From NCBI GenBank assembly GCA_046303115.1, contig JBKCGZ010000026.1:1-64000 (forward strand): 64,000 nucleotides of DNA. The letters are read 5' to 3'. The stretch comes from CAINEC01 sp046303115 (lineage in GTDB: Bacteria; Bacteroidota; Bacteroidia; AKYH767-A; OLB10). Below the pieces are notes generated by a model. It was not told the origin of the DNA, made no database searches, and was given only the letters and a program-made list of their open reading frames with translations. The stretch's first letter is position 1. Each line of letters opens with the position of its first letter. Both the position numbers and the translations under genes were made by a program. Below are positions 44,569-52,909 of this stretch, in pieces.

Positions 44569-45804
44569 ATGGCTGGTGAAATAGAAAATATAGCTGGAAT
44601 GCAATCGGAGCTGAACGTTAAGAAACTTCAGTTGCATTGGCTATTGCAGATTACAAAGGCAATTAATTATGATTTGCCAGCTCCTCAGTTATTTGAGGTT
44701 TATCAGTCTGTACTGAAAGAACATCTCAAGATAAACAAACTCATACTTTATATTCACGAGCATCAATGGCATTGTATGCTAAAGTATGGTGTTCCAGATG
44801 ATTTTCAACTTGATTTGAATGAAGCACGACTTGCAGAAATAGAAAAAATAATGACTACCGGCAGTGATATGCCTGAGTGGTTATCGTCTTTCGAAACAAT
44901 TATTCCTGTTAATCATAATAAACAACAATTAGCATTTGCTTTTATAGGTGCTAGTACACACGAGGATATATTGAACCTCAAAGATGTGATTCCTTTTATT
45001 CATACCATCACAAATATTATTGTTGTTGCCATTGAGAATAAGCGATTGACAAAAGAGTCGATTCGTCAAGCGCAAATTGAGAAAGAGTTAGAATTAGCTG
45101 CACGTATGCAAAGTATGTTGTTTCCTGCTCATATTCCTCATAACGCTCGTATTGATTTGGCCGCAACCTACCTTCCACATCAAATGGTAGGTGGTGATTA
45201 CTACGATTATATTGAACTGAATGAAGATGAGATATTAATTTGCCTCGCGGATGTTTCTGGGAAGGGAATTTCAGCAGCATTGTTAATGTCGAATTTTCAA
45301 GCCAACTTAAATGCAAAGGCGCCATTGTCAAAGTCTTTAATGGAGCTTGTGAATGATTTAAATGAAAGTGTAAATAAGTCCGCTAAAGGGGAGAAATTTA
45401 TAACAGTTTTTTTAGCAGTAATTAATACGAAAGAGCGTGTTCTTAAGTATGTCAATGCAGGACATAATCCACCATTGATTTATTGTGGAAATGAGTTTCA
45501 CTTGCTCGAAAAAGGTACTACTGGTTTAGGAATGTTTGATGAGTTACCATTTATTCATGAAGGTCAAATTGCATTTGAGCCTGGTTCAACTTTGTTTTGT
45601 TATACTGATGGAGTAGTAGAGCAAGAAAATTTAAAAGGTGATGTTTTTGGTGTTGATGTTCTTATGGACTTACTTCAGAAAAATCATCTGGCTAATTCAA
45701 TGAAAGACCTTCACGTTGGAGTAATTAATTCCTTCAATGATTTTAAAAAGTCGGTTGATCCGATTGATGATGTAACGCTTTTAAGTTGCAGAATGCTGAT
45801 TTAA
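44569..45804 (+). CDS. PP2C/SpoIIE family serine phosphatase with N-terminal GAF-like domain
   Basis: This 411-residue protein has an N-terminal sensor-like region (about 20-170, GAF-like), a short coiled-coil (AQIEKELELAARMQ) and a C-terminal SpoIIE/PP2C domain. The metal-binding acidic residues are visible in MVGGDYYDYIEL, LADVSGKGISAALLM, YVNAGHNPPLIY and LFCYTDGVVEQEN. It probably dephosphorylates an anti-anti-sigma-like protein in a partner-switching pathway, but no partner is in the window. Its 3' end overlaps the convergent ligase gene by 24 bases. Confidence 0.87.
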   Translation: MAGEIENIAGMQSELNVKKLQLHWLLQITKAINYDLPAPQLFEVYQSVLKEHLKINKLILYIHEHQWHCMLKYGVPDDFQLDLNEARLAEIEKIMTTGSDMPEWLSSFETIIPVNHNKQQLAFAFIGASTHEDILNLKDVIPFIHTITNIIVVAIENKRLTKESIRQAQIEKELELAARMQSMLFPAHIPHNARIDLAATYLPHQMVGGDYYDYIELNEDEILICLADVSGKGISAALLMSNFQANLNAKAPLSKSLMELVNDLNESVNKSAKGEKFITVFLAVINTKERVLKYVNAGHNPPLIYCGNEFHLLEKGTTGLGMFDELPFIHEGQIAFEPGSTLFCYTDGVVEQENLKGDVFGVDVLMDLLQKNHLANSMKDLHVGVINSFNDFKKSVDPIDDVTLLSCRMLI

Positions 45805-47247
45805 TTCTTGCTGTTGATGTTCGCTGTAATAAATATCGAATGCAACTAAGCAAGCAATGAATCCCCAGAATGGTACTGCTAATTTTTCTGTATCCAGGAA
45901 GTAATTTAGTCCCCCGTGAATGATATAGGTAACTAATCCTAAAACAAGTCCTTTTGTAACGACTCTAGTGTTTTTATTGGTACACATTCTTAGAAAAGAA
46001 GAGGTACGTTGAAGTAATACTGCTAATATTAAAATAAAAGTAACGGGACCGAGTATACCCTGTTCGGAAAGCGGACCTAGATACTCGCTATGTGATCCAC
46101 CGCCTTCTGCGAAATTTGTACTGATACCAGATCGCTCTGAATGCTTTTGAAACTGACCATATTGAAACATGTATGTCCCAGGTCCATAGCCAAGTAATGG
46201 TTTTTCATTAAACATTCGCAACGCACACGACCATCTATTAAGTCGCTCTATATTTGAATCATCCGTTGAAATATTCCCAATGGACTGAACATGCTTTGCA
46301 TAATCAGTAGAGGATGTTTTGTCGTTGCGCTCCAAATACATCGTTATTTCCACATGGAATAATGCATAAGTAAGAACGACTAATCCTATTCCGGTATAAA
46401 CTACCCAGTTTTTTATTTTTAAAATGTAAATGAATAAACATCCCAGCGCACCCGCCAATGCAACCCATGCAGCACGTGTATAGGATAGGATAATTGCAGT
46501 AATCAATAAAGCTGCAACAATTAAAATGAAAGTCTTTAGTGTTTTATTGATTTTATTCTCAAATAACAATGCAATGATTACAGGAATAAACAAGGCGATA
46601 ACTGCTGCATAAGCTGTGTGGTCATTGTAATAAGGCACCATTGCAATATGTGCATTTTGTTCGGTAAATCCAGCAGACGCCTGATTAAGCATTGTAATAA
46701 TACATACAGCTAAAAGCGGTAATAAATAAGCCCATAAAAATTTATGAATATTCTGTTTCTTAATAAAAAGATAGAGCAACGAAAAGTAAAATACGCTAAC
46801 ATAACAATATCTGGCAAGGGTAGACTTAATAGAAACTACAGGCATTGTACTCGTTAATGTTGTTATTGTATACCATCCAAGATGAATAAGAATGATCCAG
46901 GTGACAGGATGTTTTAGAATACGTTTGTCTAGGCCTCCTTCCGCAAGAATTTTTATCCAAAAAATCAAGAAAATTCCAAACATAAGCGGTTCTGAAGGCA
47001 AACTAACGCCTATGCCTATTCCCGTTTTAGCTAAATTAATTGAGAAAGGGGTTACTAATACTGCAAGGTATATAAGAAGGTCAAAACGAAAGATAGCAGC
47101 AATTGTAAGTATAAGTAAGAAGGGGATAGCTAAAGCAAGAATATATCCTTTAACATATCCATAAGCAGTAAAAGATGCTATTAGAATTGTCAGGATATAA
47201 AACCAAGTGACCTTGGATTTGTCAAGCTGAAAAAAGCCTTCTTTCAT
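45781..47247 (-). CDS. O-antigen ligase/polymerase family membrane protein
   Basis: This 488-residue protein has about 12 hydrophobic segments and a large loop (about 320-380) holding RLNRWSCALRMFNEKPLLGYGPGTYMFQY, the signature of the Wzy/WaaL (PF04932) family that polymerises or ligates polysaccharide chains. It lies seven bases after the Wzz-like gene and so belongs to the same transcript. The distinction between polymerase and ligase cannot be made by eye. Confidence 0.85.
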   Translation of the reverse strand: MKEGFFQLDKSKVTWFYILTILIASFTAYGYVKGYILALAIPFLLILTIAAIFRFDLLIYLAVLVTPFSINLAKTGIGIGVSLPSEPLMFGIFLIFWIKILAEGGLDKRILKHPVTWIILIHLGWYTITTLTSTMPVVSIKSTLARYCYVSVFYFSLLYLFIKKQNIHKFLWAYLLPLLAVCIITMLNQASAGFTEQNAHIAMVPYYNDHTAYAAVIALFIPVIIALLFENKINKTLKTFILIVAALLITAIILSYTRAAWVALAGALGCLFIYILKIKNWVVYTGIGLVVLTYALFHVEITMYLERNDKTSSTDYAKHVQSIGNISTDDSNIERLNRWSCALRMFNEKPLLGYGPGTYMFQYGQFQKHSERSGISTNFAEGGGSHSEYLGPLSEQGILGPVTFILILAVLLQRTSSFLRMCTNKNTRVVTKGLVLGLVTYIIHGGLNYFLDTEKLAVPFWGFIACLVAFDIYYSEHQQQELNQHSAT

Positions 47248-47253
47248 GCTTTG

Positions 47254-48222
47254 TTATTGCAGCTGACTTTTTAATTTATCTCTGTATTGTTCGATATATA
47301 CAGCTGAAACGATAGCAATCAACATGGCAGACAAAGTGAAAAGAATCATCACAATGGCACGTTTAGGAGAGTCCTTCTTCTCTGGTACTAAAGGGGGAGA
47401 AACCATATTGTGAAAATTCAATTCTTTTTTAGCATCGTTAATTGCTGCTTCATAGTTCTTTCTGTAATTAGTATATGCATCGCGACTATTCCGAACAACT
47501 TCTTTTAAGGTCATGTATTCAGCACCTTTTGATTCTAAATACTGTTGAGCCTTTGCCATATTTCCATTTACACCACCAGCTGCCATCGATCGATAATATT
47601 CTCTTGAAAAACTACCTATTTGCGACTCAAAATCAGTAATACCTGTGCTGTCACGTAATGCAGTAATGGCATTGTCCAATGAGTCGAGTAGTAATTTCTC
47701 ATTCTCCATTGATTTCTTATTAACTTCCGCTACTTCTAATGCGCGAGTATGGATTAATGAAATAGCTTTTACGTCCATGAAGTGTATTAACGACTGACAT
47801 ATGCGCTGCGCCATTTTAGGGTCTTCGTCGATGACATCCACTTCAATCGCTTCATACTGGTTTTTGCTAACTGAAATATTTTCATTTAACATCTTCATCA
47901 TCTCATAACGAGGGAATCCATTAACTGAATCAATTTTATAATGTTTAAATAAATGAAGTTCTTTTACTAAACTATCTCTAACATCTTCCGAGTTTAATAG
48001 CTGAACCATTTGTTCCGTAGGCGTTTCTTTGGAATATGGTGAAAGATTTGCAGGATATAAAACTGCAGAGGATTTGAACATTGGCTTCATGAAAATCGGA
48101 AGTGAAATAATAAATCCAGCGACAATTGAACCGAAAAAGCAAATGCTTAAATGCTTACGCCACTTTTTTATTATTCGAAGTAAAATAATTGTACTCATTT
48201 GTCCACTTTCTGACTGACTCAT
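47254..48222 (-). CDS. Wzz-type chain-length determinant protein
   Basis: This 322-residue inner-membrane protein has two membrane segments (about 20-42 and 288-310) flanking a long periplasmic coiled-coil region, as in Wzz/PCP proteins. The N-terminal FKSSAVLYPANLSPY and the C-terminal LVPEKKDSPKRAIVMI match the family, including the Pro-rich motif before the second membrane segment. It regulates polysaccharide chain length or export. It begins 105 bases downstream of the flippase stop and precedes the ligase/polymerase gene by six bases. Confidence 0.85.
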   Translation of the reverse strand: MSQSESGQMSTIILLRIIKKWRKHLSICFFGSIVAGFIISLPIFMKPMFKSSAVLYPANLSPYSKETPTEQMVQLLNSEDVRDSLVKELHLFKHYKIDSVNGFPRYEMMKMLNENISVSKNQYEAIEVDVIDEDPKMAQRICQSLIHFMDVKAISLIHTRALEVAEVNKKSMENEKLLLDSLDNAITALRDSTGITDFESQIGSFSREYYRSMAAGGVNGNMAKAQQYLESKGAEYMTLKEVVRNSRDAYTNYRKNYEAAINDAKKELNFHNMVSPPLVPEKKDSPKRAIVMILFTLSAMLIAIVSAVYIEQYRDKLKSQLQ

Positions 48223-48241
48223 AGTTTTTAAATTTGAAGCA

Positions 48242-48249
48242 CAAATTTA
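48242..48249 (-). promoter_or_regulatory. TAnnTTTG promoter box, Wzz-like gene
   Basis: On the minus strand TAAATTTG lies 19 bases before the ATG at 48222. It gives the Wzz-ligase pair its own promoter. Confidence 0.5.
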
Positions 48250-48327
48250 AAGGAAATATAATAGGGATTAAAATATTTAATACCCTAAAAATCAGTGGAG
48301 TTAAGAATATTTTTAAAGACGATTGTC

Positions 48328-49773
48328 CTATTGTTGTTCTGATTTTAAAAGTCGTATCAGTTCAAATGGCCTTATCAGCTTTAATCCTAAGGCAATTAAA
48401 AAGCTAATAAGAAATCCAATAACACCTTTGATAAACCAATTCGATTCGAAGTTGCTTAAGACAAAAAACAAGTAGAATGTTGCGCTAATGTGAATCACAT
48501 ATTTTAATGCTAACAACTTCTGAAATTTAAAATTGAAAACTTTATGTGCTAAGAATATTTGTAGTCCTGCAGAAGTAAACTGAGTAATCATACTGGCATA
48601 TGCTGCGCCTAACGAGAAATATCGAGGAATTAAAATCAGGTTAAGTACAATGTTTAATACCATTCCTGAAAGTGCAATAATGTTTAGGTATTTTAAATTA
48701 CCATTGGCCGTAAGCATCGTTCCGAAAATATAAACGGAGCTAATTGCTAAAAAGCAACACATCACAATTCTAAATACGGCTGCTGAAGCATCTACATGCG
48801 CATGATAAAGTAAGCCCATAATATCATGACTGAAATAGAAACAAAATGCTATTAATGCAATAGCTGGGATTGCGATAAATGAGAAGGAAAGTTCTGCTAG
48901 TTCTTGTAAAGGCTGCTTCTTTTTTATCATATGCGAAAACATTGGAAGTAGTAATCCGCTAAATAAATAAGCAATCATGTTTGATGCATCAAGTAATCGG
49001 TAACTCTGCGCGTAAATACCCGCTTGTTCTGCACCATTCGGAAGTAATCGTTCAATCATAACCGAATCAATACGGTTGTAAAATGTCATGAGTAATATTA
49101 AAATAGCGAAGGGGTAACTATGCTTGAGAACGATAAAGAAAAAGGTAGGATTCCATTGCAGCTTTCGAAGCTTCGCTTTTTTGGCTACAATGATAAAGGT
49201 GATTGCGGCGGTGATTACGTATGCCAACGTTTGGGCCCAGACAAACCATTCTATTTTAAATTCATCACCTGCAATATGTCCCCAAATCAGCAATGAACAT
49301 ATGATAATCATGATGGCTCTGTCGAGAACAGAAATCATACTATCAATTTTAAACAATTGTAGTCCCGCAATATTAGATCGTAAGTAAAGAATAAAGGAAA
49401 TTAATGCCTGGTTAATTAGCATCACCAGCAATATTCCAAGTTGCATTCCTTGATAACCTAATATCCATGCTACACTTAAGCTAATAACGGTGTAGGCTAG
49501 TGCAAGAACTAAACGAAGCATAATAATTCCACTCAAATGTTTTTCAAGTAAATGATTATGCATTGCAATATTTCTGTTGTTGTAGTTGGTAATACCTACA
49601 TCAAGAATAATATTAAATAGAAAACTAAGGTTAAATAAGGCTGAGTAAATTCCGTACGATTCAGCACCAACTGTATTTTGAACGGCTCTGTCGATGCCTA
49701 GAATCCAAAACGGCTTAATGAGCAAATTAAGGAAAAGCAAAAATGCCAGGTTGGTGATAAATTTCTTTTGCAT
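48328..49773 (-). CDS. Polysaccharide flippase (Wzx/MOP family)
   Basis: This 481-residue protein has about 14 hydrophobic segments with the MOP/polysaccharide-transport pattern (LAFLLFLNLLIKPFWILG at the start, and YSALFNLSFLFNI). It probably moves lipid-linked repeat units across the inner membrane. The start is at ATG 49773 (MQKKFITNL); the TTG at 49791 falls inside the promoter box and is rejected. It is transcribed divergently from rnhB. Confidence 0.87.
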   Translation of the reverse strand: MQKKFITNLAFLLFLNLLIKPFWILGIDRAVQNTVGAESYGIYSALFNLSFLFNIILDVGITNYNNRNIAMHNHLLEKHLSGIIMLRLVLALAYTVISLSVAWILGYQGMQLGILLVMLINQALISFILYLRSNIAGLQLFKIDSMISVLDRAIMIIICSLLIWGHIAGDEFKIEWFVWAQTLAYVITAAITFIIVAKKAKLRKLQWNPTFFFIVLKHSYPFAILILLMTFYNRIDSVMIERLLPNGAEQAGIYAQSYRLLDASNMIAYLFSGLLLPMFSHMIKKKQPLQELAELSFSFIAIPAIALIAFCFYFSHDIMGLLYHAHVDASAAVFRIVMCCFLAISSVYIFGTMLTANGNLKYLNIIALSGMVLNIVLNLILIPRYFSLGAAYASMITQFTSAGLQIFLAHKVFNFKFQKLLALKYVIHISATFYLFFVLSNFESNWFIKGVIGFLISFLIALGLKLIRPFELIRLLKSEQQ

Positions 49774-49788
49774 GACTTGATTCTTGTA

Positions 49789-49796
49789 CAAAAATA
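49789..49796 (-). promoter_or_regulatory. TAnnTTTG promoter box of the flippase gene
   Basis: On the minus strand TATTTTTG lies 15 bases before the ATG at 49773. Confidence 0.55.
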
Positions 49797-49832
49797 AACC
49801 AATTTCGGAGAGTAATTAGCAAATGCATATAA

Positions 49833-50438
49833 ATGTTAGCCTTACATTATAACAAAGAAGTGATTGAAGCTGGTGTTGATGAAGCCGGTCGTGGTTGTTT
49901 AGCGGGACCTGTTGTTGCTGCTGCAGTCATTTTGCCACCTAAGATTCAGCTGGATTGGTATGATGTATTAAACGATTCAAAGAAGCTACCTGAAACAATG
50001 CGCGATAATTTACGCGTGTTGATTGAGAAAGAAGCGCTGGCGTGGTCGGTAGCAATGATTGATGCTCCAGAGATTGATCGAATTAATATTTTGAATGCTA
50101 CTTACAAAGCCATGCATAAAGCAATTGCAGGCTTACATGTACAACCTGAACTTTTACTTATTGATGGTAATCGTTTCAAAAAGTATAAAACCACAGAGCA
50201 TAAAACAATTGTTAAGGGTGATGGACTTTATTTGTCGATAGCCGCAGCTTCTATTTTAGCTAAAACTCACCGCGATGAGTTGATGAAAAAGCTTCATGCT
50301 GAGTTTCCACAATATGCCTGGGATCGTAACAAAGCATACGGAACGGAAGTCCATGTTAAAGCTATTATGCAATACGGATTAACTCCTTATCATCGTAAAT
50401 CTTTTCAGTTAAAAGATCAGCAGCTAGAGCTTTTTTAA
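49833..50438 (+). CDS. rnhB: Ribonuclease HII
   Basis: This 201-residue enzyme cleaves the RNA strand of RNA-DNA hybrids and single ribonucleotides in DNA. Motifs of RNase HII are present: AGVDEAGRGCLAGPVVAAAVI with the catalytic Asp-Glu, NDSKKLPETMR, LLIDGNRF, KGDGLYLSIAAASILAKTHRD and YAWDRNKAYGT. Length is normal. No clear promoter box is visible between it and the divergent flippase gene. Confidence 0.96.
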   Translation: MLALHYNKEVIEAGVDEAGRGCLAGPVVAAAVILPPKIQLDWYDVLNDSKKLPETMRDNLRVLIEKEALAWSVAMIDAPEIDRINILNATYKAMHKAIAGLHVQPELLLIDGNRFKKYKTTEHKTIVKGDGLYLSIAAASILAKTHRDELMKKLHAEFPQYAWDRNKAYGTEVHVKAIMQYGLTPYHRKSFQLKDQQLELF

Positions 50439-50526
50439 TTCGTTATTATATTTTATATCCTCAAGCATTTTATTAACAAATCGACCTTTTTTCATTCTGA
50501 AATTAATATTTTATTTTTTTATAATT

Positions 50527-50534
50527 TAATTTTG
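50527..50534 (+). promoter_or_regulatory. TAnnTTTG box upstream of the BRO-N gene
   Basis: TAATTTTG lies 109 bases before the ATG at 50644, giving a long AT-rich leader. An imperfect inverted repeat (AATCA at 50556 with TGATT at 50571) lies in it. Confidence 0.35.
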
Positions 50535-50643
50535 ACCACCGTTTTTCAAGCAATCAATCAGTGATTAGTAAATTTTAATTTGCAATAAATCAATGATCGT
50601 TTTGCTAAAGTCGAAAGTGAATACATTAAAATGTTTTTTAAAT

Positions 50644-51474
50644 ATGAGTAAAGAGTTAACTGTTTTTGAAGAAAAGAACATTCGTAGATTTTACGATGCC
50701 GAGAATGAAACATGGTATTTCTCATTGGTAGATATTGTTGGTGCATTAACCGATTCTGTTAACCCCACAGATTATCTCAAAAAGATGAGAAAACGAGACG
50801 ACGATTTAAATTCCTACCTGGGGACAAATTGTCCCCAGGTAGCGATGGTCGTCAATGGGAAATCCAGAAAGACCTTAGCTGGCAATACCGAAAATGTTTT
50901 AAGATTGGTACAGGCGATTCCTTCCTCGAAGGCTGAGCCATTTAAACTATGGTTGGCGAAGGTAGGGCATGAACGTTTAAAGGAAACCCAAGATCCAGCA
51001 TTAGGTATTGAAAGAGCACGAGAAAATTGGCGAAAAAAGGGTAGGAGTGAGAAATGGATTCAACAACGAATGGCTGGTCAAGTGATTCGAGATAGACTCA
51101 CGGATTATTGGAAGGCAAATGGTGTAGAAAACTTTAATGAATTTGCATTTTTAACGAACATTATTCATCAAGAGTGGACAGATTTAACGATAAACAAGCA
51201 TAAAGAACTCAAAGGATTAAAAACACAAAATTTGCGTGATCACATGAGCGAAACAGAATTGATTTTTTCATCCTTGGCCGAGATGGCAGCCAATTTTATT
51301 TCTGAAAAGATAAGCGCAAATGGATTGGTTCAAAATGCCAAAGCAAGTAAGAAAGGCGGTGCTATTGCGAAGCGTGCACGTGTAGAGTTTGAGTCAAAAA
51401 CAGGAAAGAAAATAATTACGAGCGATAATTTTCTTGCACCTTCTAGTGTCAGAAAAAGGAAAAAACTTAAATGA
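50644..51474 (+). CDS. BRO-N / DinD-like protein
   Basis: This 276-residue protein has an N-terminal BRO-N/antirepressor-like domain (about 1-110, with YFSLVDIVGALTDSVNPTDYL and the conserved YLGTNCPQV) and a C-terminal part resembling DNA-damage-inducible protein D (KGLKTQNLRDHMSETELIFSSL and KKGGAIAKRARVEFESKTGK). Both domains bind DNA in some phage proteins. Functions of cellular copies are not established. The gene contains a perfect 29-base palindrome over codons 57-67. The start is at ATG 50644; ATG 50593 would add 17 residues. It has no mobile-element neighbours. Confidence 0.8.
   Translation: MSKELTVFEEKNIRRFYDAENETWYFSLVDIVGALTDSVNPTDYLKKMRKRDDDLNSYLGTNCPQVAMVVNGKSRKTLAGNTENVLRLVQAIPSSKAEPFKLWLAKVGHERLKETQDPALGIERARENWRKKGRSEKWIQQRMAGQVIRDRLTDYWKANGVENFNEFAFLTNIIHQEWTDLTINKHKELKGLKTQNLRDHMSETELIFSSLAEMAANFISEKISANGLVQNAKASKKGGAIAKRARVEFESKTGKKIITSDNFLAPSSVRKRKKLK
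50814..50842. repeat. Perfect 29-base palindrome inside the BRO-N gene
   Basis: The left arm CTACCTGGGGACAA (50814-50827) and its exact complement TTGTCCCCAGGTAG (50829-50842) surround one central A. All 14 positions pair. It encodes the family-conserved segment S-Y-L-G-T-N-C-P-Q-V-A. It may form a cruciform or mRNA hairpin, or be a dimeric protein-binding site. Confidence 0.97.
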
Positions 51475-51492
51475 AAAAATAATCAATAACTG

Positions 51493-52815
51493 TTATTGCT
51501 TGATGATTTTTTTGTTGGTTGTTTTACCATTTAAAAACTTTATCTGAACAATATAAATTCCATCATTCAAATCGCTGATTGAAACAGATGATTGTTTCGA
51601 GTTTAGTTGTTCCGAATAAACGATATTTCCTTGAGTACTGTAAATGTTGATTTGAGAAATTACTTCTTCACTTTGGATATTAATTTCAGCACTTGATGGG
51701 TTAGGAGCGATGTTAATTCTATTCTGATCTATTTCAGAAATACCAGTGCTATTATTCGTACGGATAATATTTATCGATCTGCAATTGTCAAAGTTTCTCA
51801 TCAAGTCGAAATACATACCATCTGCAAATTGAATGGAGTCCAGGCTGTTTTGTTGACCATTATAAAGTGAAGCTCCAACGATATAATCACCAGTGCTGTA
51901 ATAAAAAGTCATGTTGTTCGGGTCGATTGCAGAACCTGCATTTAATGAATAACCATATCCAAATAAAGATGATGAGGACAAGACAGTAACAACACCCGTT
52001 GAAGGATTTATTTTTCCTAAACGAATAGTTGTCGAGTCAATAACAAACGGATTTACACTGCTAAAATAATTTGTTCTAACTAATCCATAAAGAGCGGTAT
52101 CAACACAACTATAAGTGAAATTATCAAAATGACTATTAGCAGGTAATACCATAGTAGTGTTTGAATAAACATTTCCTGTGTACATATCCACACCTACAAG
52201 ATTAGATCCTGTAGAGTAATAATAAACCATCTGATAAGGATCGATTGCACTACCTGCTAACGCATATCCTTGTCCGATTGAATTGGGAGATATTTGAGTT
52301 ATTGTTCCAGTAACTGTATTGATTTTAGCGAGGAATAACTGACCTACATTTTGGTTTAATGTTGAATCATAATAGTTGTTTCTTGCTAAGCCATACATCG
52401 TACTATCTCCATTGCAAAATCTGAAATTATCAAAATAGCTAGAGGCAATCGGATTATTAATAGTTGCCTGATTAATCATTTGTCCGTTGCCTGAGTACAA
52501 TGTATTTAGTTTGTTGTTAGACCCAACAAAAATATAGGTAGAATCATAAGGATTTAGTGCTGCACCAGTCAAATTAATTCCCATTTGATAGGTGTAATTC
52601 CCCAAGTTAGAAACAAATCCATTGGTTGTATTTAATGTACCTAAACGAACAGTTGCAGAATCGAACACCTGAGAGATAATACTCGAATCAATCGGATTGT
52701 AAACGTAGGAATAATAGTTTTGACGCACGATTCCATATAGGCTATTGCTAATCTGACCAAAGCTAATAGTATTAAATGCGATTAGAAATGTAAGTGTGTA
52801 AATGATTCTTTTCAT
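51493..52815 (-). CDS. Secreted protein with three long internal repeats and a T9SS type A domain
   Basis: This 440-residue protein has a signal peptide (ending TISFGQ) and three repeats of about 110 residues, each with LYGIVRxNYY or similar, LGKIN/LGTLN-G, SAIDP, YYYSTG and a D-G-x-x-F-D end. They look like propeller blades or beta-sandwich units. A T9SS type A domain closes the protein (INIAPNPSSAE to GIYIVQIKFLNG). I know no named family for the repeats. It is divergent from the Gre-like gene and has its own promoter. Confidence 0.75.
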   Translation of the reverse strand: MKRIIYTLTFLIAFNTISFGQISNSLYGIVRQNYYSYVYNPIDSSIISQVFDSATVRLGTLNTTNGFVSNLGNYTYQMGINLTGAALNPYDSTYIFVGSNNKLNTLYSGNGQMINQATINNPIASSYFDNFRFCNGDSTMYGLARNNYYDSTLNQNVGQLFLAKINTVTGTITQISPNSIGQGYALAGSAIDPYQMVYYYSTGSNLVGVDMYTGNVYSNTTMVLPANSHFDNFTYSCVDTALYGLVRTNYFSSVNPFVIDSTTIRLGKINPSTGVVTVLSSSSLFGYGYSLNAGSAIDPNNMTFYYSTGDYIVGASLYNGQQNSLDSIQFADGMYFDLMRNFDNCRSINIIRTNNSTGISEIDQNRINIAPNPSSAEINIQSEEVISQINIYSTQGNIVYSEQLNSKQSSVSISDLNDGIYIVQIKFLNGKTTNKKIIKQ

Positions 52816-52838
52816 GGGGATTGGTTTTGTGCGTTAAG

Positions 52839-52846
52839 CAAATATA
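52839..52846 (-). promoter_or_regulatory. TAnnTTTG promoter box, gene 51493-52815
   Basis: On the minus strand TATATTTG followed by C lies 23 bases before the ATG at 52815. Confidence 0.55.
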
Positions 52847-52897
52847 ACAACTATTTGCAGTCAATGTAAATCTAGTATTTTTGATATCCTAATTGTT

Positions 52898-52905
52898 TAT
52901 TTTTG
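52898..52905 (+). promoter_or_regulatory. TAnnTTTG box with leaderless spacing
   Basis: TATTTTTG followed by C ends five bases before the A of the ATG at 52910. A second copy of the same box lies 22 bases upstream (52876-52883). Confidence 0.6.
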
Positions 52906-52909
52906 CCTC

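Noticed and set aside
45781..49773. Complete O-antigen locus
   Set aside because: No glycosyltransferase or nucleotide-sugar genes accompany the three genes.
49774..49791. TTG start of the flippase
   Set aside because: It overlaps the promoter box; the ATG at 49773 starts the family alignment.
51480..51500. Terminator between the BRO-N gene and the convergent gene at 51493
   Set aside because: The small palindrome CAATAAC-T-GTTATTG has only AT-rich pairing and no adjacent T tract.
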